The notes beneath the pieces were generated by a model. That model was not told the origin of the DNA. It ran no database searches and saw nothing but the letters and a program-made list of their open reading frames with translations. 10,872 bases of DNA from an uncultured Prevotellaceae bacterium. GTDB taxonomy: Bacteria > Bacteroidota > Bacteroidia > Bacteroidales > Bacteroidaceae. A program made the position numbers and the translations under genes. Each line of letters opens with the position of its first letter. Positions within the stretch are counted from its first letter, which is position 1. The stretch is from assembly GCA_947176655.1 (NCBI GenBank), contig CAMWRK010000058.1, positions 1 to 10,872 on the forward strand, read 5' to 3'. Shown here in pieces: positions 1-6,111 of the stretch.

Positions 1-728
1 GCATGATGGAGGCTCAATTTTCGCTCTTCGGCACTGATATGGTAGAGGTCAGCACACCTCCCATTCCTCCTGCCGAATCGTGGGGGACGTTGGAACGGCT
101 TAACAGGGAGCGTGACTTGGTCGGTATTTATCTCTCGGGACATCCGTTGGATGAATATGCAGTAATTGTCCGTGACGTGTGTACCATGCATGCTACCGAC
201 CTTGAAGACCTCGCACAGTTCATAGAGTGCGATTTCAGTTTGGGAGGCATCGTTACCAATGTCAAAACCGGTATCAGCAAACGTGGCTCGGGCTATGGCA
301 TCGTTACAATAGAGGATTACAGCGGTCAGGGCGAAATAGCACTTTTCGGTCAGGACTGGCCAAAATGGAGCGGTTACATGATGATTGGCAGTACGTTATA
401 TATAACGGGACGCATTCAGCCTGGACGCTTTGATTCTTCGCGTGTACAACTTTCTATCGGAGAGATACAGTATCTGAGCGATGTCAAGGACGACCTGATT
501 CAGAAACTTACAATACATCTCAATGCCGATACCCTTTCCGAGGATATGGTGCTCATGCTTGGGGAGGTGCTGAAACAAGAGCCGGGCAAGGTGCCCGTAG
601 AGTTCATATTCCGCAACAGTGAGGGATATTCGGTGACAATGAAGCCTTCCGGCCTGAAAGTCTCCGTGACGCGTGGTCTGATGGATTTTTTCCAGAACAG
701 TGACAGCATAGAGTACAGTATAAATTAG
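1..728 (+). CDS. dnaE: DNA polymerase III alpha subunit, C-terminal part (5' truncated)
   Basis: This is the last 241 codons of the replicative DNA polymerase catalytic subunit. The gene starts outside the window, and bases 1-2 finish a preceding codon. Counting residues from base 3, residues 5-9 read QFSLF, which fits the internal beta-clamp-binding motif found at the same place in other DnaE proteins (QADMF in E. coli). It is followed by the conserved stretch TLERLNRERDLVGIYLSGHP (residues 29-48). An OB-fold segment covers about residues 78-145 (GGIVTNVKTGISKRG, then a beta-rich run ending in YITGRIQ). The last roughly 90 residues form the usual C-terminal region. The polymerase active site and PHP domain lie upstream and cannot be seen. 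The stop at 726-728 is followed by a 12-bp palindrome and then trxA. Identification is strong from the ERLNRERDLVGIYLSGHPLD block. Confidence 0.95.
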   Translation, partial: MMEAQFSLFGTDMVEVSTPPIPPAESWGTLERLNRERDLVGIYLSGHPLDEYAVIVRDVCTMHATDLEDLAQFIECDFSLGGIVTNVKTGISKRGSGYGIVTIEDYSGQGEIALFGQDWPKWSGYMMIGSTLYITGRIQPGRFDSSRVQLSIGEIQYLSDVKDDLIQKLTIHLNADTLSEDMVLMLGEVLKQEPGKVPVEFIFRNSEGYSVTMKPSGLKVSVTRGLMDFFQNSDSIEYSIN

Positions 729-731
729 GCT

Positions 732-743
732 ACTGACGTCAGT
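732..743. repeat. 12-bp perfect palindrome between dnaE and trxA
   Basis: The sequence ACTGACGTCAGT equals its own reverse complement. It begins three bases after the dnaE stop codon and lies about 50 bp before the trxA start. It could be an operator half-site pair, a small hairpin or chance. No T-rich tract follows, so a rho-independent terminator is not supported. Confidence 0.4.
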
Positions 744-793
744 GCGTATGAGTGTTAAACATCAAAATACATAACCCTAAAACTATTTACATT

Positions 794-1108
794 ATGGCAC
801 AGAACATTAACAGCGCGAATTTTGAAGAGTTGATGGCTACGGGCAAGCCTGTGGTATTGGACTTCTGGGCAACGTGGTGCGGTCCTTGCAGACGTGTTAC
901 TCCGCTGATAGAACAGTTGGCAGAGGAGTATGCCGGAAAGGCTGTCATCGGGAAGTGCAATATCGAGGAGGACGAGGAATTGCCGACACGCTTTGGCGTC
1001 CGTAATATTCCCACCATATTGTTCTTCAAGAACGGTGAGGTCGTGGATAAGCAGATAGGTGCCTGCCCCAAGGAGGTATTGGAGGACAAACTCAAGAATA
1101 TCCTTTAA
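794..1108 (+). CDS. trxA: Thioredoxin
   Basis: Cytoplasmic thiol-disulfide oxidoreductase of 104 residues, the normal size for thioredoxin 1. The active-site motif WCGPC is at residues 28-32 inside the classic FWATWCGPC strand-helix turn, and the cis-proline is at residue 73 (NIPTILFF). I chose the ATG at 794. The frame is open further upstream to an ATG at 752, but that would add 14 residues absent from the family, and the 794 start gives the standard length. The gene follows dnaE by about 65 bp and precedes the acidic hypothetical gene by 32 bp, so it may share their transcript. No clear Bacteroidetes promoter was found in the gap. A paralogous role in a specific pathway is possible, but the sequence looks like a general thioredoxin. 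Confidence 0.95.
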   Translation: MAQNINSANFEELMATGKPVVLDFWATWCGPCRRVTPLIEQLAEEYAGKAVIGKCNIEEDEELPTRFGVRNIPTILFFKNGEVVDKQIGACPKEVLEDKLKNIL

Positions 1109-1140
1109 TGCATCCGTCATTCAAATAACATGTACAAGTT

Positions 1141-1461
1141 ATGAGCGAACTTAACGAAGAACTGTTTTTTGCAGAAGAGGATCGTCAGGCGGTGGCATTC
1201 ATACAGAACTACCTGCCCCAGGAGATTAAGGCGAAGTTCACAGAGGATGACCTGTATTATTTCCTCGATGCTTTTGCCGAGTATTGCGAGACTTCCGGCT
1301 TGGTGGACAGCGAAGATGACGATGAAGCTGAAATAGATATTGATGATGCCGCAGCTTTCATGGTGCGTCAGGCTGAGAAGGAGCATATAGGGATGTTTGA
1401 TGCCGAGGATGTCCGCTGGGTCGTGGATGGCCAGCTGGAGTTCTGGGAAACACAGGAATGA
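1141..1461 (+). CDS. Conserved acidic hypothetical protein (Bacteroidales type)
   Basis: A small acidic protein of 106 residues with no named function. I recognise the pattern (FIQNYLPQEIKAKFTEDDLYYFLDAF near residues 20-45) from uncharacterised Bacteroidales proteins, often found next to trxA and dnaE. It has no signal peptide, no membrane segment and no cysteine pair, so it is probably cytosolic. A run of acidic residues (SEDDDEAEIDIDD, about residues 57-69) divides two predicted helical halves; the second half ends in DVRWVVDGQLEFWETQE. The stop codon overlaps the tadA start in an ATGA arrangement (1458-1461), which suggests translational coupling to the tRNA deaminase. That is context only and does not give a function. 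Confidence 0.85.
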   Translation: MSELNEELFFAEEDRQAVAFIQNYLPQEIKAKFTEDDLYYFLDAFAEYCETSGLVDSEDDDEAEIDIDDAAAFMVRQAEKEHIGMFDAEDVRWVVDGQLEFWETQE

Positions 1462-1889
1462 CCGACGAACAGTGTATGCGGCATGCCCTTATGCAGGCGC
1501 ATGCCGCCTTGGCCGAAGGAGAGGTTCCAATCGGAGCTGTTGTCGTGTGCAGAGGGCAGATAATAGCGAGAGGACATAATCTTACAGAACGTCTGCATGA
1601 TGTTACGGCTCATGCAGAAATGCAGGCCATTACAGCAGCGACGGAGTATCTGGGCGGCAAGTACCTGAAGGAGTGTACACTGTATGTTACTGTGGAGCCG
1701 TGTGTCATGTGTGCCGGAGCTTTGGGCTGGAGTCAGATAACGCGTGTGGTGTACGGAGCCGCCGATGACAAGCGCGGTTTCCGTAGATTTGCTCCATGTG
1801 CCTTGCATCCGAAGTGTGAGGTGGTTTCTGGTGTCCTAGAGGAGGAATGTGCCGCATTGATGAGGTCTTTTTTTCAAAGAAAACGGTAA
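1458..1889 (+). CDS. tadA: tRNA-specific adenosine deaminase
   Basis: Deaminates adenosine-34 to inosine in the anticodon of tRNA-Arg(ACG), allowing one tRNA to read several CGN codons. The protein has 143 residues, a little shorter than E. coli TadA. The zinc-dependent cytidine/deoxycytidylate deaminase signature is complete: HAE at residues 52-54 (His52 zinc ligand, Glu54 proton shuttle) and PCVMCAG at 81-87 (Cys82 and Cys85 zinc ligands). The N-terminal MRHALMQAHAALAEGEVPIG block is typical of TadA and separates it from free-nucleoside deaminases. A guanine deaminase of the same superfamily is the main alternative, but the EGEVPIGAVVV context favours TadA. The start overlaps the preceding stop by 4 bases, and yraN follows 4 bp after its stop. 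Confidence 0.93.
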   Translation: MTDEQCMRHALMQAHAALAEGEVPIGAVVVCRGQIIARGHNLTERLHDVTAHAEMQAITAATEYLGGKYLKECTLYVTVEPCVMCAGALGWSQITRVVYGAADDKRGFRRFAPCALHPKCEVVSGVLEEECAALMRSFFQRKR

Positions 1890-1893
1890 TGAC

Positions 1894-2262
1894 ATGGCTG
1901 CTCATAACGACTTCGGGGTACAGGGCGAGGAGATAGCGGTAGACTTTCTCCGTCGTAAGGGCTACATCATAGTTGACAGAAACTGGCACAGCGGTCACAA
2001 GGAGATAGACATTGTCGCCAGACAGGCAGATTTGCTAGTCTTTGTGGAGGTCAAGGCTCGTGCCAATGCTTTCTACGGCAATCCGGAGGATGCCGTTACC
2101 CGCCGCAAGATGCACCTGTTGGTACTTGCTGCAGATGCATATCTGCGATACAATGCTATAGACATGGAGGTGCGTTTCGATGTCGTCACAGTTACCGGTA
2201 CCATCGATAAACCTTGTATCAAACATTACGAAAGTGCATTCAGACCTGGAATTGGAATATAG
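1894..2262 (+). CDS. yraN: UPF0102 / YraN family nuclease-like protein
   Basis: A 122-residue member of the UPF0102 family, which adopts a restriction-endonuclease-like fold; the cellular role is not firmly established. Visible family signatures are GEEIAVDFLRRKGY (residues 11-24), the acidic EID motif (37-39), and FVEVKAR (50-56), which together give the D-(x)n-E-x-K arrangement of PD-(D/E)xK enzymes (Asp39, Glu52, Lys54). The C-terminal RFDVVTV strand is also usual. Members in other bacteria are often near rsmI or ribosomal genes; here it follows tadA by 4 bp. Its 3' end overlaps the longest version of the birA frame by 83 bp. The family assignment is secure; nuclease activity is inferred from the motif only. 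Confidence 0.92.
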   Translation: MAAHNDFGVQGEEIAVDFLRRKGYIIVDRNWHSGHKEIDIVARQADLLVFVEVKARANAFYGNPEDAVTRRKMHLLVLAADAYLRYNAIDMEVRFDVVTVTGTIDKPCIKHYESAFRPGIGI

Positions 2263-2989
2263 ATATCTTGACGAGGTCAGTTCTACTAACGATTATCTGC
2301 GTACCTATGAGTCCGTGGCCGATGTCACGGTGGCATCGGCTTCTTGTCAGACGAAAGGGCGCGGTCAGATGGGTAATACCTGGGTGAGTGAGCCTGGACA
2401 AAATCTTCTGTTCAGTGTGCTGGTATGTCCAGTGAATCTGGAGGTGCGTGACGCTTTTGTACTAAGTCAGGCTATGGCACTTGCCATAAAGGATGTTCTT
2501 GATGCCTATCTTGAGGATGTTTTCGTCAAATGGCCTAACGACATATATTGCCGTGGAGAGAAGATATGCGGCACGCTTATAGAGAACTCTCTGAGTGGCA
2601 AATATGTGTCTCGTTCAGTTATAGGTAGTGGAGTAAACGTAAACCAGACAGAGTTTCCCGGTGGTTTGGCTGTTCCTGCCACATCGTTACGTCTTCATCT
2701 TGGTCGGGAACTGGTTCCTGCGGAGTTGCTGCTTTCTGTAATATCCGGTTTTTCCGGATATTATGGGGAAATCCTTAACGGCAGCTACAGACGCATACGG
2801 GAGCAGTATCATGCATCCTTGTATCTGAGAGGTAAAGCGTGTCGTTTCTGTGATGTGGACGGTGTCTTTTCCGGATGTATATCTCATGTGGAATCAGATG
2901 GGCATCTTATAATCGTGGATGACAGTTCCTGTACGAGACGCTATGCCTTTAAACAGGTCAAATTACTTCACGCAGATGGAACAGAATAA
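2180..2989 (+). CDS. birA: Biotin--[acetyl-CoA-carboxylase] ligase (monofunctional BirA)
   Basis: Activates biotin to biotinoyl-AMP and transfers it to the lysine of biotin carboxyl carrier proteins. In the longest frame (269 residues), SSTND lies at 34-38, the biotinoyl-AMP loop QTKGRGQMGNTW at 57-68, KWPNDIY at 117-123, the catalytic-lysine segment KICGTLIE at 128-135, and GSGVNVNQ at 149-156. A C-terminal SH3-like segment follows (around VDGVFSGCISHVESDGHLI). There is no N-terminal winged helix, so it is a ligase without the DNA-binding repressor function of E. coli BirA. The start is uncertain. The ATG at 2180 makes an 83-bp overlap with yraN, and the first roughly 25 residues look non-conserved. 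A GTG at 2234 (V19) would shorten both overlap and N-terminus. pyrH follows after 20 bp. Confidence 0.9.
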   Translation: MSSQLPVPSINLVSNITKVHSDLELEYRYLDEVSSTNDYLRTYESVADVTVASASCQTKGRGQMGNTWVSEPGQNLLFSVLVCPVNLEVRDAFVLSQAMALAIKDVLDAYLEDVFVKWPNDIYCRGEKICGTLIENSLSGKYVSRSVIGSGVNVNQTEFPGGLAVPATSLRLHLGRELVPAELLLSVISGFSGYYGEILNGSYRRIREQYHASLYLRGKACRFCDVDGVFSGCISHVESDGHLIIVDDSSCTRRYAFKQVKLLHADGTE

Positions 2990-3009
2990 CAAAATCATAT
3001 AAAACTATA

Positions 3010-3717
3010 ATGAAATTTAACCGTATTTTGCTTAAACTCTCGGGTGAGAGTCTTGCCGGAGAGCGTAAACAGGGCATAGATGTCGAACGCCTTAACGACT
3101 ATGCCCGTCAGATTAAGGAGATTGCCGACATGGGAGTGCAGATAGGCATTGTCATAGGCGGCGGTAATATATTTCGCGGACTCAGTGGGGCAGGCAAGGG
3201 CTTTGACCGTGTCAAGGGCGACCAGATGGGCATGTGCGCAACAGTGATAAACTCCCTGGCTCTAAGTAGTGCACTGGATGCAGTGGGACAGAAAAACCGT
3301 GTCCTTACAGCCATACGGATGGAGCCTATCGGTGAGTTCTATACCAAATGGCGTGCCATAGAGGCCATGGAACGTGGCGAGGTTGTCATAATGAGTGCCG
3401 GTACCGGCTCTCCCTATTTTACTACCGATACCGGCTCTTCTTTGCGAGGTATTGAGATTGAGGCCGATGTCATGCTAAAGGGTACACGTGTGGACGGTAT
3501 ATATACTGCTGATCCGGAGAAGGATCCGACGGCCACCAAGTTCGATGATATTACATATCAGGACGTTATTGCAAAGGGTCTGAAGGTTATGGACATCACT
3601 GCCACGGCCATGTGTATGCAGAACGACCTGCCGATTTATGTGTTCAATATGGATGTGCTCGGCAATCTTAAGAAGGTGATTTCCGGAGAGGAAATAGGCA
3701 CACTTGTACATAACTGA
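3010..3717 (+). CDS. pyrH: Uridylate kinase (UMP kinase)
   Basis: Phosphorylates UMP to UDP in pyrimidine nucleotide synthesis; a cytosolic hexamer of the amino-acid-kinase fold, unrelated to eukaryotic UMP kinases. The 235-residue length is standard. Visible motifs are KLSGES at 9-14 (phosphate binding), GGGN at 50-53, GD at 70-71, the substrate-binding GTGSPYFTTDT around 131-141, and VDGIYTADP at 161-169 (nucleotide binding). The start at 3010 places the conserved KFNRILLKLSGE at the very N-terminus, as in other members. The region just upstream is A/T rich with no Shine-Dalgarno, as is usual in Bacteroidetes. The gene is the last in the co-directional block and is followed by a 246-bp non-coding region with a terminator-like hairpin. 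Confidence 0.97.
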   Translation: MKFNRILLKLSGESLAGERKQGIDVERLNDYARQIKEIADMGVQIGIVIGGGNIFRGLSGAGKGFDRVKGDQMGMCATVINSLALSSALDAVGQKNRVLTAIRMEPIGEFYTKWRAIEAMERGEVVIMSAGTGSPYFTTDTGSSLRGIEIEADVMLKGTRVDGIYTADPEKDPTATKFDDITYQDVIAKGLKVMDITATAMCMQNDLPIYVFNMDVLGNLKKVISGEEIGTLVHN

Positions 3718-3788
3718 AAAAACAGTTTAGACTTCGTTGCCTGTAAATCGCCGACCGTTTCATGTATCGGTGTCGGTGTAGTGTATAT

Positions 3789-3823
3789 GGATACAATGTC
3801 TCAGTATATGTGGCATTGTATCC
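3789..3823 (+). terminator. Terminator-like hairpin after pyrH
   Basis: GGATACAATG (3789-3798) and CATTGTATCC (3814-3823) form a perfect 10-bp stem with a 15-nt loop. It lies about 70 bp after the pyrH stop. The + strand downstream is T-rich but broken (CGTTGTCTTATTATATTTTG), so it is a plausible but not classical rho-independent terminator of the pyrH transcript. The stem is A/T rich, which weakens the call. Confidence 0.5.
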
Positions 3824-3843
3824 CGTTGTCTTATTATATTTTG

Positions 3844-3874
3844 TTGTTATTGGACATAAATATGCCAACAATAA
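3844..3874. repeat. Imperfect inverted repeat, possible terminator
   Basis: TTGTTATTGG (3844-3853) pairs with CCAACAATAA (3865-3874) across an 11-nt loop, with one A/C mismatch and one G-T wobble. Neither side is followed by a clean T-run, so its direction and function are uncertain. It may help end transcription of the convergent - strand gene. Confidence 0.3.
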
Positions 3875-3963
3875 AATAGCCGTTATGACTTATTTAATGC
3901 ACTTGCATTGAAGTTTCGAATTGTCAAGTGATAATGTTATTTCGATATGAAATAGCTGCTTGT

Positions 3964-6111
3964 TCAATATTCCATAGCTATCTGTATGGATACATCTTGT
4001 TTTGTTGGTGAGAGGATTTCTTGATTTCCTGACGAGATACTATTTCTGTCGAACATGTGTGTCATGGCATAGCGTACCTCTGTCATCCAATGCGAGTGCG
4101 GAAAGACGTAGCGTATGGTGCTCACCAATCTCATTCCATGCCCGTAATACATGCTTGGTGCTGTGCTGTTGCGCAGTGCTGGTTCGTAGATGTAGATGCG
4201 CGTCCCGTAGTCCGGAGCGTGGAAGTAACCGGCCATGAGGCTGAAACGTAAGGTTTTGACACGGCTTGTTCTTCCATGCAGCAGTTGTCCGATTCCTATG
4301 CCAGGTCTGCTTCCTGAGGCCAGATGTAACGTCACCGTGCTTTGTAGTCTCCATTTCTCTGACGGACGGCAGGTCCATTGTGCCCGCAGATGGTGGTGTG
4401 CCGTCATCGCGTCGTTGGCTGCTTTACGTTTTATACGGTAGCGGAAAGAAAGGGCGTGAATTTCCGTTGTCTCCCATATCCATTCCGTCATCATCTCCTG
4501 TCCGTTGTCCGATGTTGTCATGCCGTATCGTGGCCAGTAATGGAAGAAGAAGTCGGCAAATGCCGTCATAACAAGTCTTGTCAAGGGGCGTGCCTCTATA
4601 GTGAGCATGGCTCCTGTCTCGTTTTGCACGCCAGAGTTCTCGCTTATTGCCGAAGCCATGAAAGAATGGTAACGGTAGTCGTAGTAGCGACCGAGTGCAC
4701 TGAATTTAAGGTTCCTGTTCACCAGTTTCTGCATGCGTGCCAGTGCAGCTACGCCTCCATTTGAAGTGCTGTATGCCACTTCTGTTGAGCCACTCCATTT
4801 GTAATGGCTGTATCCGAAGTGTATTCCGGCTATGCCGAAGTCCTGTCCGCGAGGTAACCATTGTCTGTACGTGGCGTTGCCTGGCGCGAGAATACGGTTG
4901 AAGTGTTGCCAGTATCCAGTCGCACCTATTGTGAAATGTCCGACTGTGGTTTGAATGTGCGCCCCTGTTACTGTGGTGAGTGTGTTTTCTTTCTTGTTTA
5001 GTTCCGTATCTGTCCTGTGGTATCCGTTGGTGACAAGGGTCTGTACCTCCCCTTTGTCGTTAAGTGTGGCATCCAAGGCCTTGTGCGAGAAGAACAGCGT
5101 TCCGCTCACGGTGGGGCGTGACGTTCTGTTGTCATCAGTGCAGGTGCGTGTGGCCAGAGTTACGGCGACACCGCGCAGGAAACCGCTTTCTGACACTCCT
5201 GTCATGGGACGTACACCACGTCCGATACCGCTCGTCATAGTTGTCTTGCCCCATGGGCGTGCACTGTTTATCACCAACCCTTCGCCCCATCCTGCACGAT
5301 AGTCACCTATTATGGCTGTTTTCAGAACGCCCTTGTCGCGTATGGTTGCATATCCGCCGTAGCTGTCATAGAACCGCTCACCAGGATCTTTTTTGACATG
5401 CACTCCGGCTTCCACGTGCCGACCTGTAACGGCATAGCGTATACGGCTGTAAAGCGGATTGCCTATGTAGGCTCCTGTCTGATACCCCTTGCGGTAATAC
5501 ATAGGAATGTCCATGCGTGTGTCGAGAGTGTGTGTCATGTGCTGGAGGTGGAACCCCTTTTTCTCTTTGCCGGTGTGTCCGTTCTTTGGTGGCTCGGCTG
5601 TGAAAAACAAAGGTATGACGCGCCGTATCTGGCTGTCAAGTGCGGGAATGAGAGCCAGTTCTCCGAGGGACAGCATAGTTCCGTTAAGATGCACATATGC
5701 CTGTATGGCTTCTATCTGTGATGGGGTTAGGAAAGGGAGTGCTGCCATCTCTTCTGGTGTGGCGGTGTTTATGTTCATGGGGTGGCTGTGCAGCCACTCC
5801 AGTAGTTCTAGGTAGTCTGTCCACTCTCCGTCTGCAATATTCTCGCTGTCGTATGCGAGTGTTTGAATGAAATCGTCCCACGACATACCGAAATATGCCG
5901 CGGGACGATTGTCGTCTTGCGTTAAGGTGCCCGGAACGGGACTCGAACCCGTACGACCGCAATGGTCAAGGGATTTTAAGTCCCTCGTGTCTACCGATTC
6001 CACCATCTGGGCCCAATTCGCTTCGGTCACGCCAGCGCTAAGTCCCGTAACCGGCGCAAAGATAATAAGAATTAGTGAAATACACCGTATGATTGGCGAA
6101 AAATGTTTCAC
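3964..6111 (-). CDS. Secreted helix-hairpin-helix / beta-rich outer-membrane-type protein, reading frame spans a tRNA gene
   Basis: From the GTG at 6111 the frame encodes 715 residues. Residues 1-26 form a good signal peptide: basic start VKHFSPIIRC, hydrophobic ISLILIIFAPVTGL, cleavage after LSA. The GTG overlaps the tdk stop (GTGA), suggesting translational coupling. Residues 34-62 are the in-frame reading of a tRNA-Leu gene. A helical SWDDFIQTLAYDSENIADGEW segment (77-97) follows, then a helix-hairpin-helix region (NINTATPEEMAALPFL, 113-128, to about 158). The remaining roughly 550 residues alternate in a beta-strand fashion and end in an aromatic Tyr (IQIAMEY), as outer-membrane barrels do. 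I recognise the layout from uncharacterised Bacteroidales HhH proteins; the function is unknown. The alternative start is the ATG at 5886 (Met76), which avoids the tRNA but loses the signal peptide. Confidence 0.8.
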   Translation of the reverse strand: MKHFSPIIRCISLILIIFAPVTGLSAGVTEANWAQMVESVDTRDLKSLDHCGRTGSSPVPGTLTQDDNRPAAYFGMSWDDFIQTLAYDSENIADGEWTDYLELLEWLHSHPMNINTATPEEMAALPFLTPSQIEAIQAYVHLNGTMLSLGELALIPALDSQIRRVIPLFFTAEPPKNGHTGKEKKGFHLQHMTHTLDTRMDIPMYYRKGYQTGAYIGNPLYSRIRYAVTGRHVEAGVHVKKDPGERFYDSYGGYATIRDKGVLKTAIIGDYRAGWGEGLVINSARPWGKTTMTSGIGRGVRPMTGVSESGFLRGVAVTLATRTCTDDNRTSRPTVSGTLFFSHKALDATLNDKGEVQTLVTNGYHRTDTELNKKENTLTTVTGAHIQTTVGHFTIGATGYWQHFNRILAPGNATYRQWLPRGQDFGIAGIHFGYSHYKWSGSTEVAYSTSNGGVAALARMQKLVNRNLKFSALGRYYDYRYHSFMASAISENSGVQNETGAMLTIEARPLTRLVMTAFADFFFHYWPRYGMTTSDNGQEMMTEWIWETTEIHALSFRYRIKRKAANDAMTAHHHLRAQWTCRPSEKWRLQSTVTLHLASGSRPGIGIGQLLHGRTSRVKTLRFSLMAGYFHAPDYGTRIYIYEPALRNSTAPSMYYGHGMRLVSTIRYVFPHSHWMTEVRYAMTHMFDRNSISSGNQEILSPTKQDVSIQIAMEY
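5871..5910 (-). promoter_or_regulatory. 9-bp hairpin enclosing an alternative start codon just downstream of tRNA-Leu
   Basis: AATCGTCCC at 5871-5879 and GGGACGATT at 5902-5910 are exact inverted repeats. After one A/C mismatch two more pairs can form, leaving a loop of about 16 nt. On the - strand it begins 18 nt after the tRNA 3' end, and the in-frame ATG at 5884-5886 lies in the loop side. It could end or stabilise the tRNA transcript or control translation from that ATG. The sequence is also coding, so chance is possible. Confidence 0.4.
5928..6012 (-). tRNA. tRNA-Leu, anticodon UAA
   Basis: An 85-nt class II tRNA read on the - strand, decoding UUA (and UUG by wobble). The acceptor strand GCCCAGA pairs with TCCGGGC except for one A/C mismatch at position 5-68. 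The D-arm has a GTG/CAC stem with the invariant GG in TCGGTAG. The anticodon arm is AGGGA-CTTAAAA-TCCCT with anticodon TAA. The long variable arm is GACC-ATTGC-GGTC, the leucine hallmark, and the T-arm is ACGGG-TTCGAGT-CCCGT. The discriminator base is A73, as leucyl-tRNA synthetase requires. The next genomic bases read CCT, so CCA is not encoded and must be added by the nucleotidyltransferase. The gene sits wholly inside the frame of the secreted HhH protein on the same strand. Confidence 0.96.
6057..6064 (-). promoter_or_regulatory. Candidate Bacteroidetes -7 element for tRNA-Leu
   Basis: On the - strand TATCTTTG matches the TAnnTTTG consensus exactly and lies 44 nt before the tRNA 5' end, a sensible distance for a short tRNA leader. 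It falls within the codons of the signal-peptide hydrophobic core (IIFA). No TTG -33 element is present at 19-21 bp, so the call rests on the -7 box alone. Confidence 0.4.

Larger units (their letters stand above)
3718..3963. other. Non-coding region between convergent genes, rich in inverted repeats
   Basis: No credible coding sequence is present between the pyrH stop and the end of the opposite-strand gene. The region is A/T rich compared with its neighbours and holds several inverted repeats: a 10-bp stem at 3789-3823, an imperfect 10-bp stem at 3844-3874, AATGCA/TGCATT at 3896-3909, and TATTTC/GAAATA at 3938-3954. Convergent transcription units end here, so terminators reading in both directions are expected. 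Confidence 0.7.

Noticed and set aside
3896..3909. AATGCACTTGCATT, near-perfect 14-bp palindrome in the pyrH downstream region
   Set aside because: Only 6 bp per arm with a 2-nt centre, too small for a stable hairpin; noted only as part of the repeat-rich intergenic region.
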